Positions 1 through 8,027 of a DNA stretch of 64,000 nucleotides are shown one piece after another. Within the stretch, counting starts at the first letter, position 1. Each line of letters starts with the position of its first letter. Both the position numbers and the translations under genes were made by a program. The DNA lies in NCBI GenBank assembly GCA_963837335.1, contig CAWINS010000081.1:1-64000 (forward strand). Reading direction: 5' to 3'. The DNA is from RYN-230 sp963837335. Its GTDB lineage: Bacteria; Actinomycetota; Actinomycetes; Streptosporangiales; Streptosporangiaceae. A model generated the notes under the pieces. That model worked only from the letters and a program-made list of their open reading frames with translations. It ran no database searches and was not told the DNA's origin.

Positions 1-130
1 TGAGGGCAAGGAGCTGAGCGGACCGCTGGAAGGGCGGTCTGCTGGCTCGTGCTGGCCGCGCTTCGAGGGAGTGGCCGTCGCGCTGGGCCGGGAAGCGCCG
101 ACGTCATCGGCCTGATCGAGCCGCAGTGCT

Positions 131-1558
131 TCAGGCCTCGCCAGAGCGCGGGCCAACTGGCCGCGGGCCGGGCGCAGACGCCGATCGTCTCGCCGGTCCA
201 GTCGTTGTGCACGTGGTACGGGGGGTTATGGGTGGCGAGCAGGCGGCACTTCGCGAATACGGCCGCAGCTGCCCGAGGGCGTCGACCACGAGCATGGTCC
301 GGTCGGAGGCGGGGCCAGGTCCCCACATCCAGTAGGCGTTGTGGCCGGAGAGAACCGGGGCGAGGTGGCCGGCTATGCTCAGGACCTGAAGAGTGGCGGC
401 TTCCGCGTAAGTGCCGGTGAAGATCGAGGTGGCGGGTGGCCGCGCGCACCAGGGCCGCGTCCTGCGCCGCGACCGCGCTGGCGAGCTGGGGCCAGCCGAT
501 GGTGTCCCTGACGTGCTGCGCTGCTCCGAGGCCGGCAGGTCGTGCACGTCACCGATGGGCAGCACCGGCAGCAGGCCCGGCAGGACCGGGGCCAGGCTGA
601 CCAGCGGGGCGGCCACCACCAGCCAGCGCCGCAGCCGCGGCTGGGCGCCCCGGGCCACCCAGCCCTCGACGGCCGCGCCGCCGGCGGCCAGTACGACCGC
701 CGCCGTCCCGTCGCTGTAGTACGGCTTGCCCGGTACCCAGGCCAGCACGTAGACGACGACGAGGGTGGCGGCCACGGCCAGGAACCGGAGCTGGGGGGCA
801 CGCCAGAGCCGGACGAAGCCCGCGACGACCATGGGCGCCACCAGCAGGCCCAGGTAGAGGAACTGGGCCGGCACCCCGGCCGCGTAGTTGCCGGGCCCGG
901 TGTTCTGCTGGTGCAGCGCGGCGGCCATGGCCAGCTGCGGCCACCCGTGCGTGGCCTGCCAGATCAGGTTCGGCGCCCAGATCACGGCGGCGATGCCGGC
1001 CCCGAGCCAGGGCCACCTCGTGCCCAGCAGGGGGCGGTACTGGGTGACCAGCAGCCCGAGCGCGAGGCCGATCAGCAGCAGGGCCAGCAGGTTGTCGGCC
1101 TCGAGCCCGACCCCGGTCACCACTCCCGCCCCCAGCCACCAGCGCGGCCGGTCCCGCAGCAGGGCGGTGGCGACGCAGAGCAGGACAGCCGTCCAGGCCA
1201 GCAGGTCCAGCGGGGTGGTGTTGCCGATGTGATCGGCGCCGACGAGGACCGGGGTGCACGCGGTGGCCAGGGCGGCGAGCACCTGGCCGAACCGGCCCGC
1301 CCCGAAGAGCGCCGCGAACCGGGCCGCCATGACTACGACGGCCCCGCCGGCCAGCGCCGGGATGATCCGGACCACCGCCGGGCTGACGCCCAGGATGTCC
1401 GTGAGCCGGGTGAGCAGCGGGCCGGCCGGCGGCTGGTCCACATAGCCGAAGGCGAGATGACGCCCGGCCTCGATGAAGTACAGCTCGTCCTGCAAGAAGC
1501 CGTAGCGGTTGCTCAGCGCGAGCTCGGCGGCCACGAACACGGCGGCGATCACCCACAC
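131..1558 (-). pseudogene. GT39/PMT-type polytopic membrane glycosyltransferase, frameshifted near the C-terminus
   Basis: The first 340 or so residues read as a polytopic protein of the dolichyl-phosphate-mannose mannosyltransferase-like (PMT_2/ArnT-like) group: an early DELYF motif followed by DQPP, and many hydrophobic segments. The start is GTG at 1558; a stop lies upstream in frame and no other start intervenes. Near 520 the reading changes to low-quality Ser/Arg/Pro-rich sequence, while the adjacent frame encodes VRDTIGWPQLASAVAA, typical of this family. Family sequence returns near 425 (FTGTYAEA, SGHNAYWMWGP) and shifts again near 262, where the other frame gives FAKCRLLATHNPPYHVHNDW. 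So three frame changes are needed to restore one protein, and the restored frame reads off the start of the window without a stop. Either a decaying gene or sequence errors. Function (transfer of sugar from a lipid carrier) is family inference only. Confidence 0.75.
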
Positions 1559-1707
1559 CAGGACGGGTATCCGCGCTAAGGGTGTCGCCGGCCAGGCTGC
1601 GTGTCCGGGCCCGCCCGGCCGTCACGAAGAGTCACCACGGCCCCTCAATACCTGCGTTCGCGTGCCAGTCAGCCCGTCCGCCGGGGGTTCGGCGGGGACT
1701 GCGTCGC

Positions 1708-2130
1708 TCAGGGCCTGCGGAGCAGCTGGTTCAGCTCACCGTCGAGGTTGATGTACTCGCCTTCCCGTCCGGCCGGGATCACCTGGAACGTGCGGAGCAG
1801 GAATCCGGCCAGCGCGGTCAGCGGGGCCTCGAAGTGGGCCTGGCCGAACGGTGAGGACAAGGAGATGTTCAGCACCCGCTGCCCGGTCGGCGTATCGGCA
1901 GGCCACACGCGGACATCACCGTCGCCGGCCGGCTCGGCCATCCCGCCCGCCAGCAAGTCGCGAGCGAAGATCCACTCAACGGGCTCGTCCATACCCACAT
2001 GAAACGCCATGCGGATGGCGTAGGGATCCTCGGCGCGGTAGTGGAGACTCGCCGTGAGCGGGACGCCATCGTGCTCTGGAACCACGAGTCTGAGGCCGAG
2101 CTCGGCTGCGACGGTGTTGATGCTGTTCAT
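1708..2130 (-). CDS. SsgA/SsgB-family sporulation and cell-division regulator
   Basis: A 140-residue protein that matches the SsgA-like family over its whole length: RLVVPEHDGVPL, RAEDPYAIRMAFHVG, EPVEWIFARDLLAGG, GDVRVWP and SSPFGQAHFEAP correspond to conserved blocks of Streptomyces SsgB. SALPs control septum-site selection and spore maturation, SsgB being the FtsZ-recruiting member; family knowledge, not shown here. A GAGG ribosome-binding site sits just before the ATG. Its presence marks the organism as a morphologically complex, probably sporulating actinomycete. It is monocistronic, with the broken glycosyltransferase downstream. Which SALP subfamily it belongs to cannot be decided by eye, although the length and sequence are closest to SsgB. 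Confidence 0.9.
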   Translation of the reverse strand: MNSINTVAAELGLRLVVPEHDGVPLTASLHYRAEDPYAIRMAFHVGMDEPVEWIFARDLLAGGMAEPAGDGDVRVWPADTPTGQRVLNISLSSPFGQAHFEAPLTALAGFLLRTFQVIPAGREGEYINLDGELNQLLRRP

Positions 2131-2345
2131 TGCCTCGCCAAACCTTTGCCTTGTCTCATCCCGGAACGCCGGGCTTCATCCATCCAGCGATGCCGTCCCA
2201 CGGGGTGACGAGGCACGCAGGCACGTAACTCTTCAGTAGGAGGATTCCGCGAACGCTGCCACTACTAACCTCGGTCACCATGGACCATATCCGCCGTGAC
2301 CTGGGCAAACGCTTCTCGCGTCTCAACGTAATCATGACCCAGCAC

Positions 2346-2365
2346 TGTTCCTGTGACCAGGAACA
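2346..2365. repeat. Perfect inverted repeat TGTTCCTG-N4-CAGGAACA
   Basis: Two 8-bp arms, TGTTCCTG at 2346-2353 and CAGGAACA at 2358-2365, are exact reverse complements around a TGAC spacer. There is no T-run after it, so a dimeric-repressor operator is as likely as an RNA hairpin. It lies about 215 bp upstream of the SsgA-family gene and about 575 bp before the tRNA. Confidence 0.5.
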
Positions 2366-2493
2366 ACACGCTGTGATCTAGCTCTCAGTAGCGGTGGGGC
2401 CAAAATTTCGCTTCGCATCCCGTGCGCACCTCCGGGTTTGCGTTCAGATAGCGAACAGTCGTGCTTTGTCCGATGCGGCAGCATACAGCCTTC

Positions 2494-2513
2494 CGGGTAG
2501 GGCGCACTACCCG
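2494..2513. repeat. Inverted repeat CGGGTAG-N6-CTACCCG
   Basis: Seven-base arms CGGGTAG (2494-2500) and CTACCCG (2507-2513) are exact complements separated by six bases. No gene is directly adjacent. Function unknown; it could be a protein-binding site or a small hairpin. Confidence 0.4.
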
Positions 2514-2940
2514 ATGCCTCGACTTTCGTGCAGCCTTGTCCGTAATCACCACAATCACTGACTTAATTCCCGGGCAGGGGTTATTCGTATTCAACGGGAC
2601 AAGTGCCGGCCGGGCTCCGCCGGCGGCTTCCGGCAAGGGTACCCAGCAAGGGCTCCAGCGCCCTTATGCGTCCCGGAACTGATCTTCTCCGGAGCCGGGG
2701 AGCCCGGGCGGCCCCGGGCGTCTGTCCTGGCCGCTCAGAGCCTCCGGCGCGCCATCCCGGCCACTTGCCGGGCCACTGTCCCGGCCCCGGTGCGATGTCC
2801 GGCGGCCGGGACTTGTCCGGTGCCGGTCGTAGCAGCGAATCCTGGCGCCCGCGACGATGCCATGCCCCGCGCGGATACGCTAGTCTGTGTTGGCCCGCGA
2901 GCGTTCCGGCCGTTAGGAGCCGGGTCGTTTGGGGGCGCCA

Positions 2941-3015
2941 GGGCGATTGGCTCAGCGGGAGAGCGCCTCGTTCACACCGAGGAGGTCACTGGTTCGATCC
3001 CAGTATCGCCCACCA
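2941..3015 (+). tRNA. tRNA-Val, anticodon CAC
   Basis: A complete 75-nt cloverleaf with encoded CCA. Acceptor GGGCGAT pairs with ATCGCCC; D arm GCTC/GAGC; anticodon stem CCTCG/CGAGG with loop TTCACAC, giving anticodon CAC that reads GUG valine codons; five-base variable loop AGGTC; T arm ACTGG-TTCGATC-CCAGT. It stands alone, with no other tRNA beside it, and is flanked by gene-poor DNA on both sides. Confidence 0.97.
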
Positions 3016-3063
3016 GCCCAGGATCTGGCATAAGGCCAGGTAAGAAGCTTTTCCGGACCGGCC

Positions 3064-3336
3064 TCATCCGACTCGCGGATGGGGTCTTCCCATGCCGGGC
3101 CCGGTGTTCAGCACGCGGATGATCTCGCCGGTGCCGTCGGCGCCCAGCTTCCACCGGATGACGCCACCGCGGGCGGTGAAGCCGCCGCGGTCGCCGGCCC
3201 GGTCGCCGGTCAGTACGGCATCCGGCTTCCAGTTGAGCGTGCCGCGGGTGGCGGCGCGGCCGGGGATGGGGCACCGGAACGGGTCGGGACAGCACGCCGG
3301 GCCAGTCGCCGGAGACGACCCGGCCCACGGCGGCAC
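3064..3336 (-). pseudogene. Possible remnant of a degraded coding sequence
   Basis: On the minus strand about 50 codons ending near 3064 have the GC-rich third positions typical of local genes and encode a plausible globular sequence (LNWKPDAVLTGDRAGD, GGVIRWKLGADG). The upstream part of this frame is poor, whereas the neighbouring frame (up to 3367) reads ETGAAVGRVVSGDWPGVL with good codon bias, so a frameshift near 3260 seems likely. I do not recognise the family. Treat it as a trace of a former gene. Confidence 0.3.
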
Positions 3337-3782
3337 CGGTCTCAGGCCGCACCCGGCTCCCGTGCACTAGCTGCGGCGCATGCCGCCCGGACGGCCCTGG
3401 CGGCCATCTTTTCTGCGCTCAGCTGCACGGCATATTAGCGGTTAGCGATCGAAAGATTACGAATAGTGACGCCGGTGATGCCACGATTTGTCCGGGAGCC
3501 ATTCGTGAAGCGGCCGGGCGATCTCCGGGCCGGGCGGCAGAATACCCATCCTTACGCCTTCGGCGGCGCGTTCTTGTACCGCAACTGCCGTCAGTTCACC
3601 CCGGCGATGAACCTCCACCGCGCCGCGGGGAAATGCACGGGCAAGATCAGTGCGAGATGTGCGGCTTTGTTCCATCCACCGGGGACGGCCGGGCCTTTGC
3701 CCGGCCGTCCGGCGAACTCCCGGGCCTGGTCAATCCGGCGAACTCGCCGCCAACCAAGATCACCGATGCGTGGCCCCGGGGC

Positions 3783-3788
3783 CTAGTC
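3783..3788 (+). promoter_or_regulatory. -10 box TAGTCT for a leaderless cupin transcript
   Basis: TAGTCT fits the actinobacterial TANNNT -10 consensus and ends seven bases before the ATG at 3796. No Shine-Dalgarno sequence is present before that ATG. Transcription would begin at or next to the A of ATG, giving a leaderless mRNA. Confidence 0.4.
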
Positions 3789-3795
3789 TTCGGCT

Positions 3796-4122
3796 ATGCA
3801 GATCATCAAGGGTGCGGGGCAGTGGGCGGCGCCGGCGGCTGGCGCGGCCAACGACTGGGTCGAGCACTTCAGCGTGCCGGCCCTGTCCGTGGGGACCTAC
3901 TGCATACCGACGGGTGGGGTGGACGACCAGAGTCCGCACGCCGAGGACGAGATTTACGTGGTTACCGCCTGCCAGGCCCGGATCGCGTCGCCGCAGGGCG
4001 CGGCCGAGGTGGGCCCCGGCTCGGTGATTTTCGTGCCCGCGGGCGAGGAGCACCGCTTCATCGACGTCACCGAGGACCTGGCGCTGCTGGTCGTGTTCGG
4101 CCCCGCGTATACGGGTGGATGA
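3796..4122 (+). CDS. Small single-domain cupin protein
   Basis: A 108-residue protein with the double-stranded beta-helix pattern of the RmlC-like cupins: HAEDEIYVVTACQARI near residues 49-64 resembles cupin motif 1 and GPGSVIFVPAGEEHRF near 73-88 resembles motif 2, with candidate metal ligands His49, Glu51/Asp50 and His86. Such small cupins may be isomerases, dioxygenases or binding proteins; the substrate cannot be read from sequence. It is convergent with the SDR gene, whose end is 4 bp away, so the two share a terminator region but not a promoter. Confidence 0.8.
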   Translation: MQIIKGAGQWAAPAAGAANDWVEHFSVPALSVGTYCIPTGGVDDQSPHAEDEIYVVTACQARIASPQGAAEVGPGSVIFVPAGEEHRFIDVTEDLALLVVFGPAYTGG

Positions 4123-4126
4123 CCGA

Positions 4127-5065
4127 TCAGGCGGGCGGATTCTCGAAGTAGTGACCCTTGTCGAGGTCCTCGATGAGCCCGGGCTGCGTCGGCTGCCATC
4201 CCATCAGGTCGCGGGTCAGCGCGCTTGACGCCGGGGCGTCCAGCCCGATGAAGCCTCCCAGCCAGGTGAAGTGCCCGGCGGCCTGCTCGGCGGGGACCGA
4301 GACCACCGGCACGTCCAGATGCCGGCCGATCACCTCGGCGACGTCGCGGATCGGCACGCCCTCATCGGCGACCGCGTGCAGCGTCGATCCTGCGGGAGCC
4401 TGCTCCACCGCCAGGCGGAACAGGTATGCCGAATCGAGCCGGTGCACGGCCGGCCAGCGGTTGGACCCATCGCCGATGTAACCGGAGGCGCCCTGGTCGC
4501 GGGCGATGGCGACCAGGGTCGCCATGAAGCCGTTGTCCCCGTCGCCATGATTCGTCGGGGGGAGCCGCATGACCGACGAGCGGACGCCGCGGGAAGCCAG
4601 CGAGAGCACGAACTCCGCCGTGGCCATCCGGGTCGCCGGGCCGCTGCCGTGCGCGGCGGCCAGCGCCGGGTCGGGCTCATGCCCGTCCCGTTCGGTCGCC
4701 ACCCGCCCCGGTGCGACGCCGAGCGTCCCGGAGGCGATGACGAGCGGCCGGCCAGAACCCGCCAGCACCTCGCCGAAGGTCTCGACGGCGCGGCGGTCCG
4801 CGTCGGCGGCGCCCTGGAAGTCGCCCGTGAAGGCGAGGTCGTGCTTGAACGCGAGGTGGATCACGCCGTCCGAGGCGGCCGCCGCGTCCCGCAGGGCGTC
4901 GAGGTCATCGAGGGTGCCGCGGCGCACCTGCACCCCGGCCGCGGTCAGGGCCTCGGCCGAGGCGTCGGAGCGGGCCAGCCCGGTGACCTGATGGCCCGCG
5001 GCGAGGAGTTCGGGGACGACGGCGGAGCCGATCCAGCCGGACGCGCCGGTAACGAATACACGCAT
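4127..5065 (-). CDS. NAD(P)-binding SDR-family oxidoreductase/epimerase-like protein
   Basis: A 312-residue protein with an N-terminal Rossmann fold, TGASGWIGS at residues 7-15 (GxxGxxG). It resembles the extended/atypical SDRs annotated as NAD-dependent epimerases. The usual YxxxK pair is not evident: the corresponding region reads ATRMATAEFVL, so catalysis as a classical SDR is doubtful and a regulatory or atypical reductase role is possible. The ATG at 5065 has an AGG-containing site about 7 bases upstream (CACCTGGAGGTTGTC on the sense strand). Two copies of a palindromic operator lie at 5122-5160, which suggests control by a dimeric repressor, but no regulator gene is adjacent. Confidence 0.8.
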   Translation of the reverse strand: MRVFVTGASGWIGSAVVPELLAAGHQVTGLARSDASAEALTAAGVQVRRGTLDDLDALRDAAAASDGVIHLAFKHDLAFTGDFQGAADADRRAVETFGEVLAGSGRPLVIASGTLGVAPGRVATERDGHEPDPALAAAHGSGPATRMATAEFVLSLASRGVRSSVMRLPPTNHGDGDNGFMATLVAIARDQGASGYIGDGSNRWPAVHRLDSAYLFRLAVEQAPAGSTLHAVADEGVPIRDVAEVIGRHLDVPVVSVPAEQAAGHFTWLGGFIGLDAPASSALTRDLMGWQPTQPGLIEDLDKGHYFENPPA

Positions 5066-5121
5066 GTGACAACCTCCAGGTGATCGAGCGGCCCGCGCCG
5101 CGGAGGATGCGGTGGCAGATC

Positions 5122-5172
5122 GATGTCAGCTACTGTCATCACTCTAGCATGCGATGTCAGTCGCTGCCGTCA
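5122..5172 (-). promoter_or_regulatory. Tandem palindromic operator upstream of the SDR gene
   Basis: GATGTCAG-CTA-CTGTCATC at 5122-5140 is a 19-bp palindrome with one mismatched pair. A second copy begins at 5153 (GATGTCAG-TCG-CTGCCGTC) with a weaker right arm. The half-site GATGTCAG is identical in both, and the copies are 31 bp apart, three helical turns, on the same face. The location 57-107 bp before the SDR start fits an operator for a TetR- or MarR-like dimer. The binding protein is not identifiable in this window. Confidence 0.5.
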
Positions 5173-5218
5173 TATCGGCCCCGGGTGCAGGGTCGTGGCC
5201 ACCTGGGGTGCCCCGGAG

Positions 5219-6343
5219 TTATCCGGGCCGGATCGCGATCTGGCTGAGCCAGGGGAGCCGGACGCCGAGGCCCTCGGGCTGCCGGGTGCGGGCGTTCACC
5301 GCGACCAGGCTGCCCCGCGCGGCGATCACGAACAGCCACCGGCCGTCCGGGGACCAGGCCAGCGTCCCGGCCCCGACGGCGCGCTGGCTGAGCGGGACCG
5401 CGATCCGCTGATCCGCTCCGGTGACCAGATTCACCAGGTGCAGCGTGACCTGGCCGCTGGCCGTCACCCGGAACACCGCGGCCGTGGCGCCGTCCGGCGT
5501 GATGACGCCGGGGGACGCCGCCGACACCGACGCGACCGGGGGACCGCCCAGCTGCCACCGCGTCCCGGTGGCCGGGTCGATGAGCACATCCGCGCACCGG
5601 TGCGGGCGGTCGCAGGTCACGGTGAGCCAGCGGGTCGGGCCGACCGCCGCGAGCATCCCGCCGATCCGCCGGGAGCCGCCCGGCCACACGTCGTAGATCT
5701 CGCCCGCACCGGACAGCAGCACGGCGCCCCGGCCGTTCGGGCTGGCCAGCCACCAGCCACCGGCGGGCAGCCGCATGGATACGCCGGTCCGGCCGCCGTC
5801 CAGCCGGATCAGGGTCAGTGACCGGGGCCGGGTCTGCACCCACACCTCACCGGGCCGCGGCCCGGGCAGGGTCTGCCCGCCCTGGCCGAGGACCCTGGGC
5901 AGCGGCCGGGCGGGCTGGCCATCGGCGACCAGGTAGCCCGGCTCGAAGTCCCACGGCCGGATGATGACCTGGCTGGGGCCGGCCACGAACGAGAACGCGC
6001 CAGTGCTGCCCAGCCCGGGCACGACGGTCTGGGTGACCCGGCCCTGGGCCAGCTGGACCCGCACCGCCCGGTAGGGGCCGTAGCCGAGCAGTTCCCAGCC
6101 GGCCCGCACGCCGAGCAGCCGGTGACCCACGCCGGTGACCATGACCTGAGAGCGCGCCGCCGCCGGCTTCACCGGGTGCCGGGCCAGGGTGAGCACGGCC
6201 GCCACCGCGATCACCGCGGCCCCGGCCAGGATCAGCGGCCCGCGCGCCCAGCGACCGCCCGGCCAGCGGCGGCCCGGCGGCCGGGGCGAGCCGAACCCGA
6301 CCTCATCGGGCTCGCCCGGGCTCTCCGGGGAAGACCAGGTCAT
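5219..6343 (-). CDS. Membrane-anchored protein with beta-propeller-like repeats
   Basis: A 374-residue protein: Pro/Gly-rich N-terminus, one transmembrane helix near residues 36-54 (GPLILAGAAVIAVAAVL), then an extracytoplasmic domain. The ectodomain has TolB/WD40-like blades such as WWLASPNGRGAVLL, SPGVITPDGATAAVF and TLAWSPDGRWLFVIAA, with two cysteines (TCDRPHRC) that may form a disulphide. Exact function unknown; such proteins usually sense or scaffold at the cell surface. It follows the DoxX gene by 39 bp on the same strand, probably in one operon. Confidence 0.7.
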   Translation of the reverse strand: MTWSSPESPGEPDEVGFGSPRPPGRRWPGGRWARGPLILAGAAVIAVAAVLTLARHPVKPAAARSQVMVTGVGHRLLGVRAGWELLGYGPYRAVRVQLAQGRVTQTVVPGLGSTGAFSFVAGPSQVIIRPWDFEPGYLVADGQPARPLPRVLGQGGQTLPGPRPGEVWVQTRPRSLTLIRLDGGRTGVSMRLPAGGWWLASPNGRGAVLLSGAGEIYDVWPGGSRRIGGMLAAVGPTRWLTVTCDRPHRCADVLIDPATGTRWQLGGPPVASVSAASPGVITPDGATAAVFRVTASGQVTLHLVNLVTGADQRIAVPLSQRAVGAGTLAWSPDGRWLFVIAARGSLVAVNARTRQPEGLGVRLPWLSQIAIRPG

Positions 6344-6382
6344 GACGACGTCATCCGACCGCGCCGCCGGGGGGCGGGCGAG

Positions 6383-7192
6383 TCAGCCGACGGGCAGCCG
6401 GGAAGCGAGCTGGGCCGCCTTGGCCTGAGTCCGGCCGGCCTTCACCCCGACCTTGCCCGTGGTCTTCGAGGCCTTGACGCTCGCCTTGGTGGCGGCCTTC
6501 GCGGCTTTGGCGCTGGCCTTACCCGCGGTCTTGGCGGCTTTGATGCTCGCCTTGTGCGCGGCCTTCCCGGCCTTGGCCCGGACCTCGCCGGTCCGCTCGG
6601 CCCGGATCCGGCCCGCCTTGGCCAGGGCCAGATCGGCCTTGGCCTGCGCCAGGTCGGCGGTGCCCTGGGCCTTGCCGAGGGTGGCGCCGACCGCCACGCC
6701 CGCCTTCCCGGACGCCTTGGCCGTCTGGGTGGCCAGCGAGACGTCGTGCCGCGCGGCCTGGACCGCGTGGCGGCTCCGCCAGGCCAGCGAGGGGTTGCCC
6801 TCGGTGTCGGCCGCGGCGATCAGCAGGCCGCCGAGCATGGCCAGGTTCTTGAGGAAGTGGATGCGCTGCTGCGCCCGCTCCTTCTCGTCCTTGGTCTCCC
6901 AGTACGGGTGGCCGGCCAGCGTGGTGGGGACCAGCGTGGCCGCCAGGGCCAGGGCGGACAGCCGCGGGAAGCGGCCGATGGCCAGCAGCGAGCCGGCCAC
7001 GAGCTGGACCGCGCCGTTGATCCGGACCAGCTGCTCGGTGTCATCCGGGAGGGCCGAGACGCGCTCCTTGAGCGGGCCCACCACCTTGTCGGCGCGCGGG
7101 GCGACCTTCTCGGGCCAGCGCAGGGTGTCATACCCCTGGACGATGAAGATCGAAGCCAGCATGGGACGGGCGAGAGCTCTCAGTGCAGCCAT
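6383..7192 (-). CDS. DoxX-family membrane protein with a Lys/Ala-rich histone-like tail
   Basis: Residues 1-130 match the DoxX family (quinol-oxidase subunit-like, four helices): RPMLASIFIVQGYDTL, INGAVQLVAGSLLAIGRFPR, TLAGHPYW and NLAMLGGLLIAAAD. The start at 7192 (MAALRALARPML) is chosen because DoxX proteins begin just before this helix; longer in-frame readings have no family similarity. Residues 155-269 are an extension of AK/KA repeats (KAAKTAG, KASAKAAKAATK) like the C-termini of histone H1-like proteins and mycobacterial HupB. The tail is strongly basic and should stay in the cytoplasm or face nucleic acid or teichoic polymers. It is divergent from the ABC ATPase, with a 94-bp shared promoter region. 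Confidence 0.75.
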   Translation of the reverse strand: MAALRALARPMLASIFIVQGYDTLRWPEKVAPRADKVVGPLKERVSALPDDTEQLVRINGAVQLVAGSLLAIGRFPRLSALALAATLVPTTLAGHPYWETKDEKERAQQRIHFLKNLAMLGGLLIAAADTEGNPSLAWRSRHAVQAARHDVSLATQTAKASGKAGVAVGATLGKAQGTADLAQAKADLALAKAGRIRAERTGEVRAKAGKAAHKASIKAAKTAGKASAKAAKAATKASVKASKTTGKVGVKAGRTQAKAAQLASRLPVG

Positions 7193-7286
7193 GGCGCCCA
7201 CTTTCCCGCTCAGCGGAGTTCTAACCGTGCCAAGCCCGGCGGCGTGGGGGGTGCCGGCCGCGCGGGCACTGTGGTGGACTCTGACC

Positions 7287-8027
7287 GTGCCGCTGCCGAA
7301 CCCGCCCGTCCCGCCCGCGCCCGCCAGCGGCCCCGCACCCCGCCCGGCCCGGCCGCTGCTCACGGTGTCCCGGGTGAGCCGCCGCTACGGGGACCGCGTC
7401 GCGCTGCAGCCCCTCGATCTCACGCTGGCCGCCGGCCAGTGCGTCGCCGTGCTCGGCGCGAACGGGTCCGGCAAGTCGACGCTGCTGCGGATCGCGGCCG
7501 GGCGGGACACGCCGAGCAGCGGCCAGGTGAGCTACGGCGGCCGGGTGATGTCCGAGGACGACCCGGTGGTCCGGACCGAGATCGCGGTGGTCGGCGACAT
7601 GGTCAGCGCCTACCCGGACCTGACCGTCCGGGAGCACCTCGAGCTGGTCTCGGTGGCGCACGGCGAGGGCCACCTCGCGGCGGGGCTGGTGGACCGGGCG
7701 CTGGCCGAGTGCCGCCTGGAGGGCCACGCCCGGGCCCTGCCCGGTTCCCTGTCCAGCGGCCAGCTCCAGGCCCTGCAGCTGGCCACGGTCCTGGTCCGGC
7801 CGCTGCGGCTGATGGTCCTCGACGAGCCCGAGCAGCGCCTGGATCCCGCCGCCCGGCGCTGGCTGGGCGGCCTGCTGCGCGCTGAGAAGGAGGCCGGCGC
7901 CGCGGTGTTGCTGGCCACCCACCACACCGAGCTCGCCGCGGCCGTCGCCGACCACGTCATCGTGCTCAGCGACGGCGCGGTCACCGCCGAGGGCCCGCCG
8001 GATGTGACGCTGGCGGCCCAGTCGTGA
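7287..8027 (+). CDS. ABC transporter ATP-binding protein
   Basis: A 246-residue ATPase starting at GTG 7287. Walker A GANGSGKST, signature LSSGQLQ, Walker B RLMVLDEPEQ and the switch His in LLATHH are present. The Q-loop position, normally a Gln before the helical domain, reads EIAVVGDMVSAYPDLTV, so the Gln is absent. The D-loop RLDPA follows Walker B. Overlaps the next gene by 4 bp (GTGA), indicating translational coupling with its membrane partner. Substrate unknown; a two-gene exporter of the type with a DUF6297-like permease is the most likely arrangement. Confidence 0.88.
   Translation: MPLPNPPVPPAPASGPAPRPARPLLTVSRVSRRYGDRVALQPLDLTLAAGQCVAVLGANGSGKSTLLRIAAGRDTPSSGQVSYGGRVMSEDDPVVRTEIAVVGDMVSAYPDLTVREHLELVSVAHGEGHLAAGLVDRALAECRLEGHARALPGSLSSGQLQALQLATVLVRPLRLMVLDEPEQRLDPAARRWLGGLLRAEKEAGAAVLLATHHTELAAAVADHVIVLSDGAVTAEGPPDVTLAAQS

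Larger units (their letters stand above)
2131..2940. other. Gene-poor, AT-richer intergenic stretch upstream of tRNA-Val
   Basis: No open reading frame here shows the third-position GC pattern of the neighbouring genes. Roughly 2220-2600 is clearly richer in A and T than the rest of the window. It carries at least two inverted repeats (2346-2365 and 2494-2513). Short frames on both strands (for example 2385-2636 minus, 83 codons) have no recognisable domain and I do not call them. The composition suggests either a long regulatory region or a remnant of acquired DNA next to a tRNA gene. Confidence 0.5.
3016..3795. other. Gene-poor region after tRNA-Val, with a decayed coding trace
   Basis: Apart from the possible gene remnant at 3064-3336 I see no supported gene. 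Around 3430-3480 the base composition becomes AT-richer. Short frames such as 3457-3675 (minus, 72 codons) lack any recognisable motif. Together with 2131-2940 this makes a 1.6-kb island of poor coding density around the tRNA, the usual position of old integration events, but no integrase, no duplicated tRNA 3' end and no insertion-sequence ends were found. Confidence 0.4.

Noticed and set aside
2385..2682. Small genes on either strand in the AT-richer stretch
   Set aside because: No codon bias, no ribosome-binding site of note and no domain; both strands are open over the same bases.
2941..3795. Integrated prophage or ICE at tRNA-Val
   Set aside because: No integrase, relaxase, phage gene or second tRNA end is present; at most a remnant remains.
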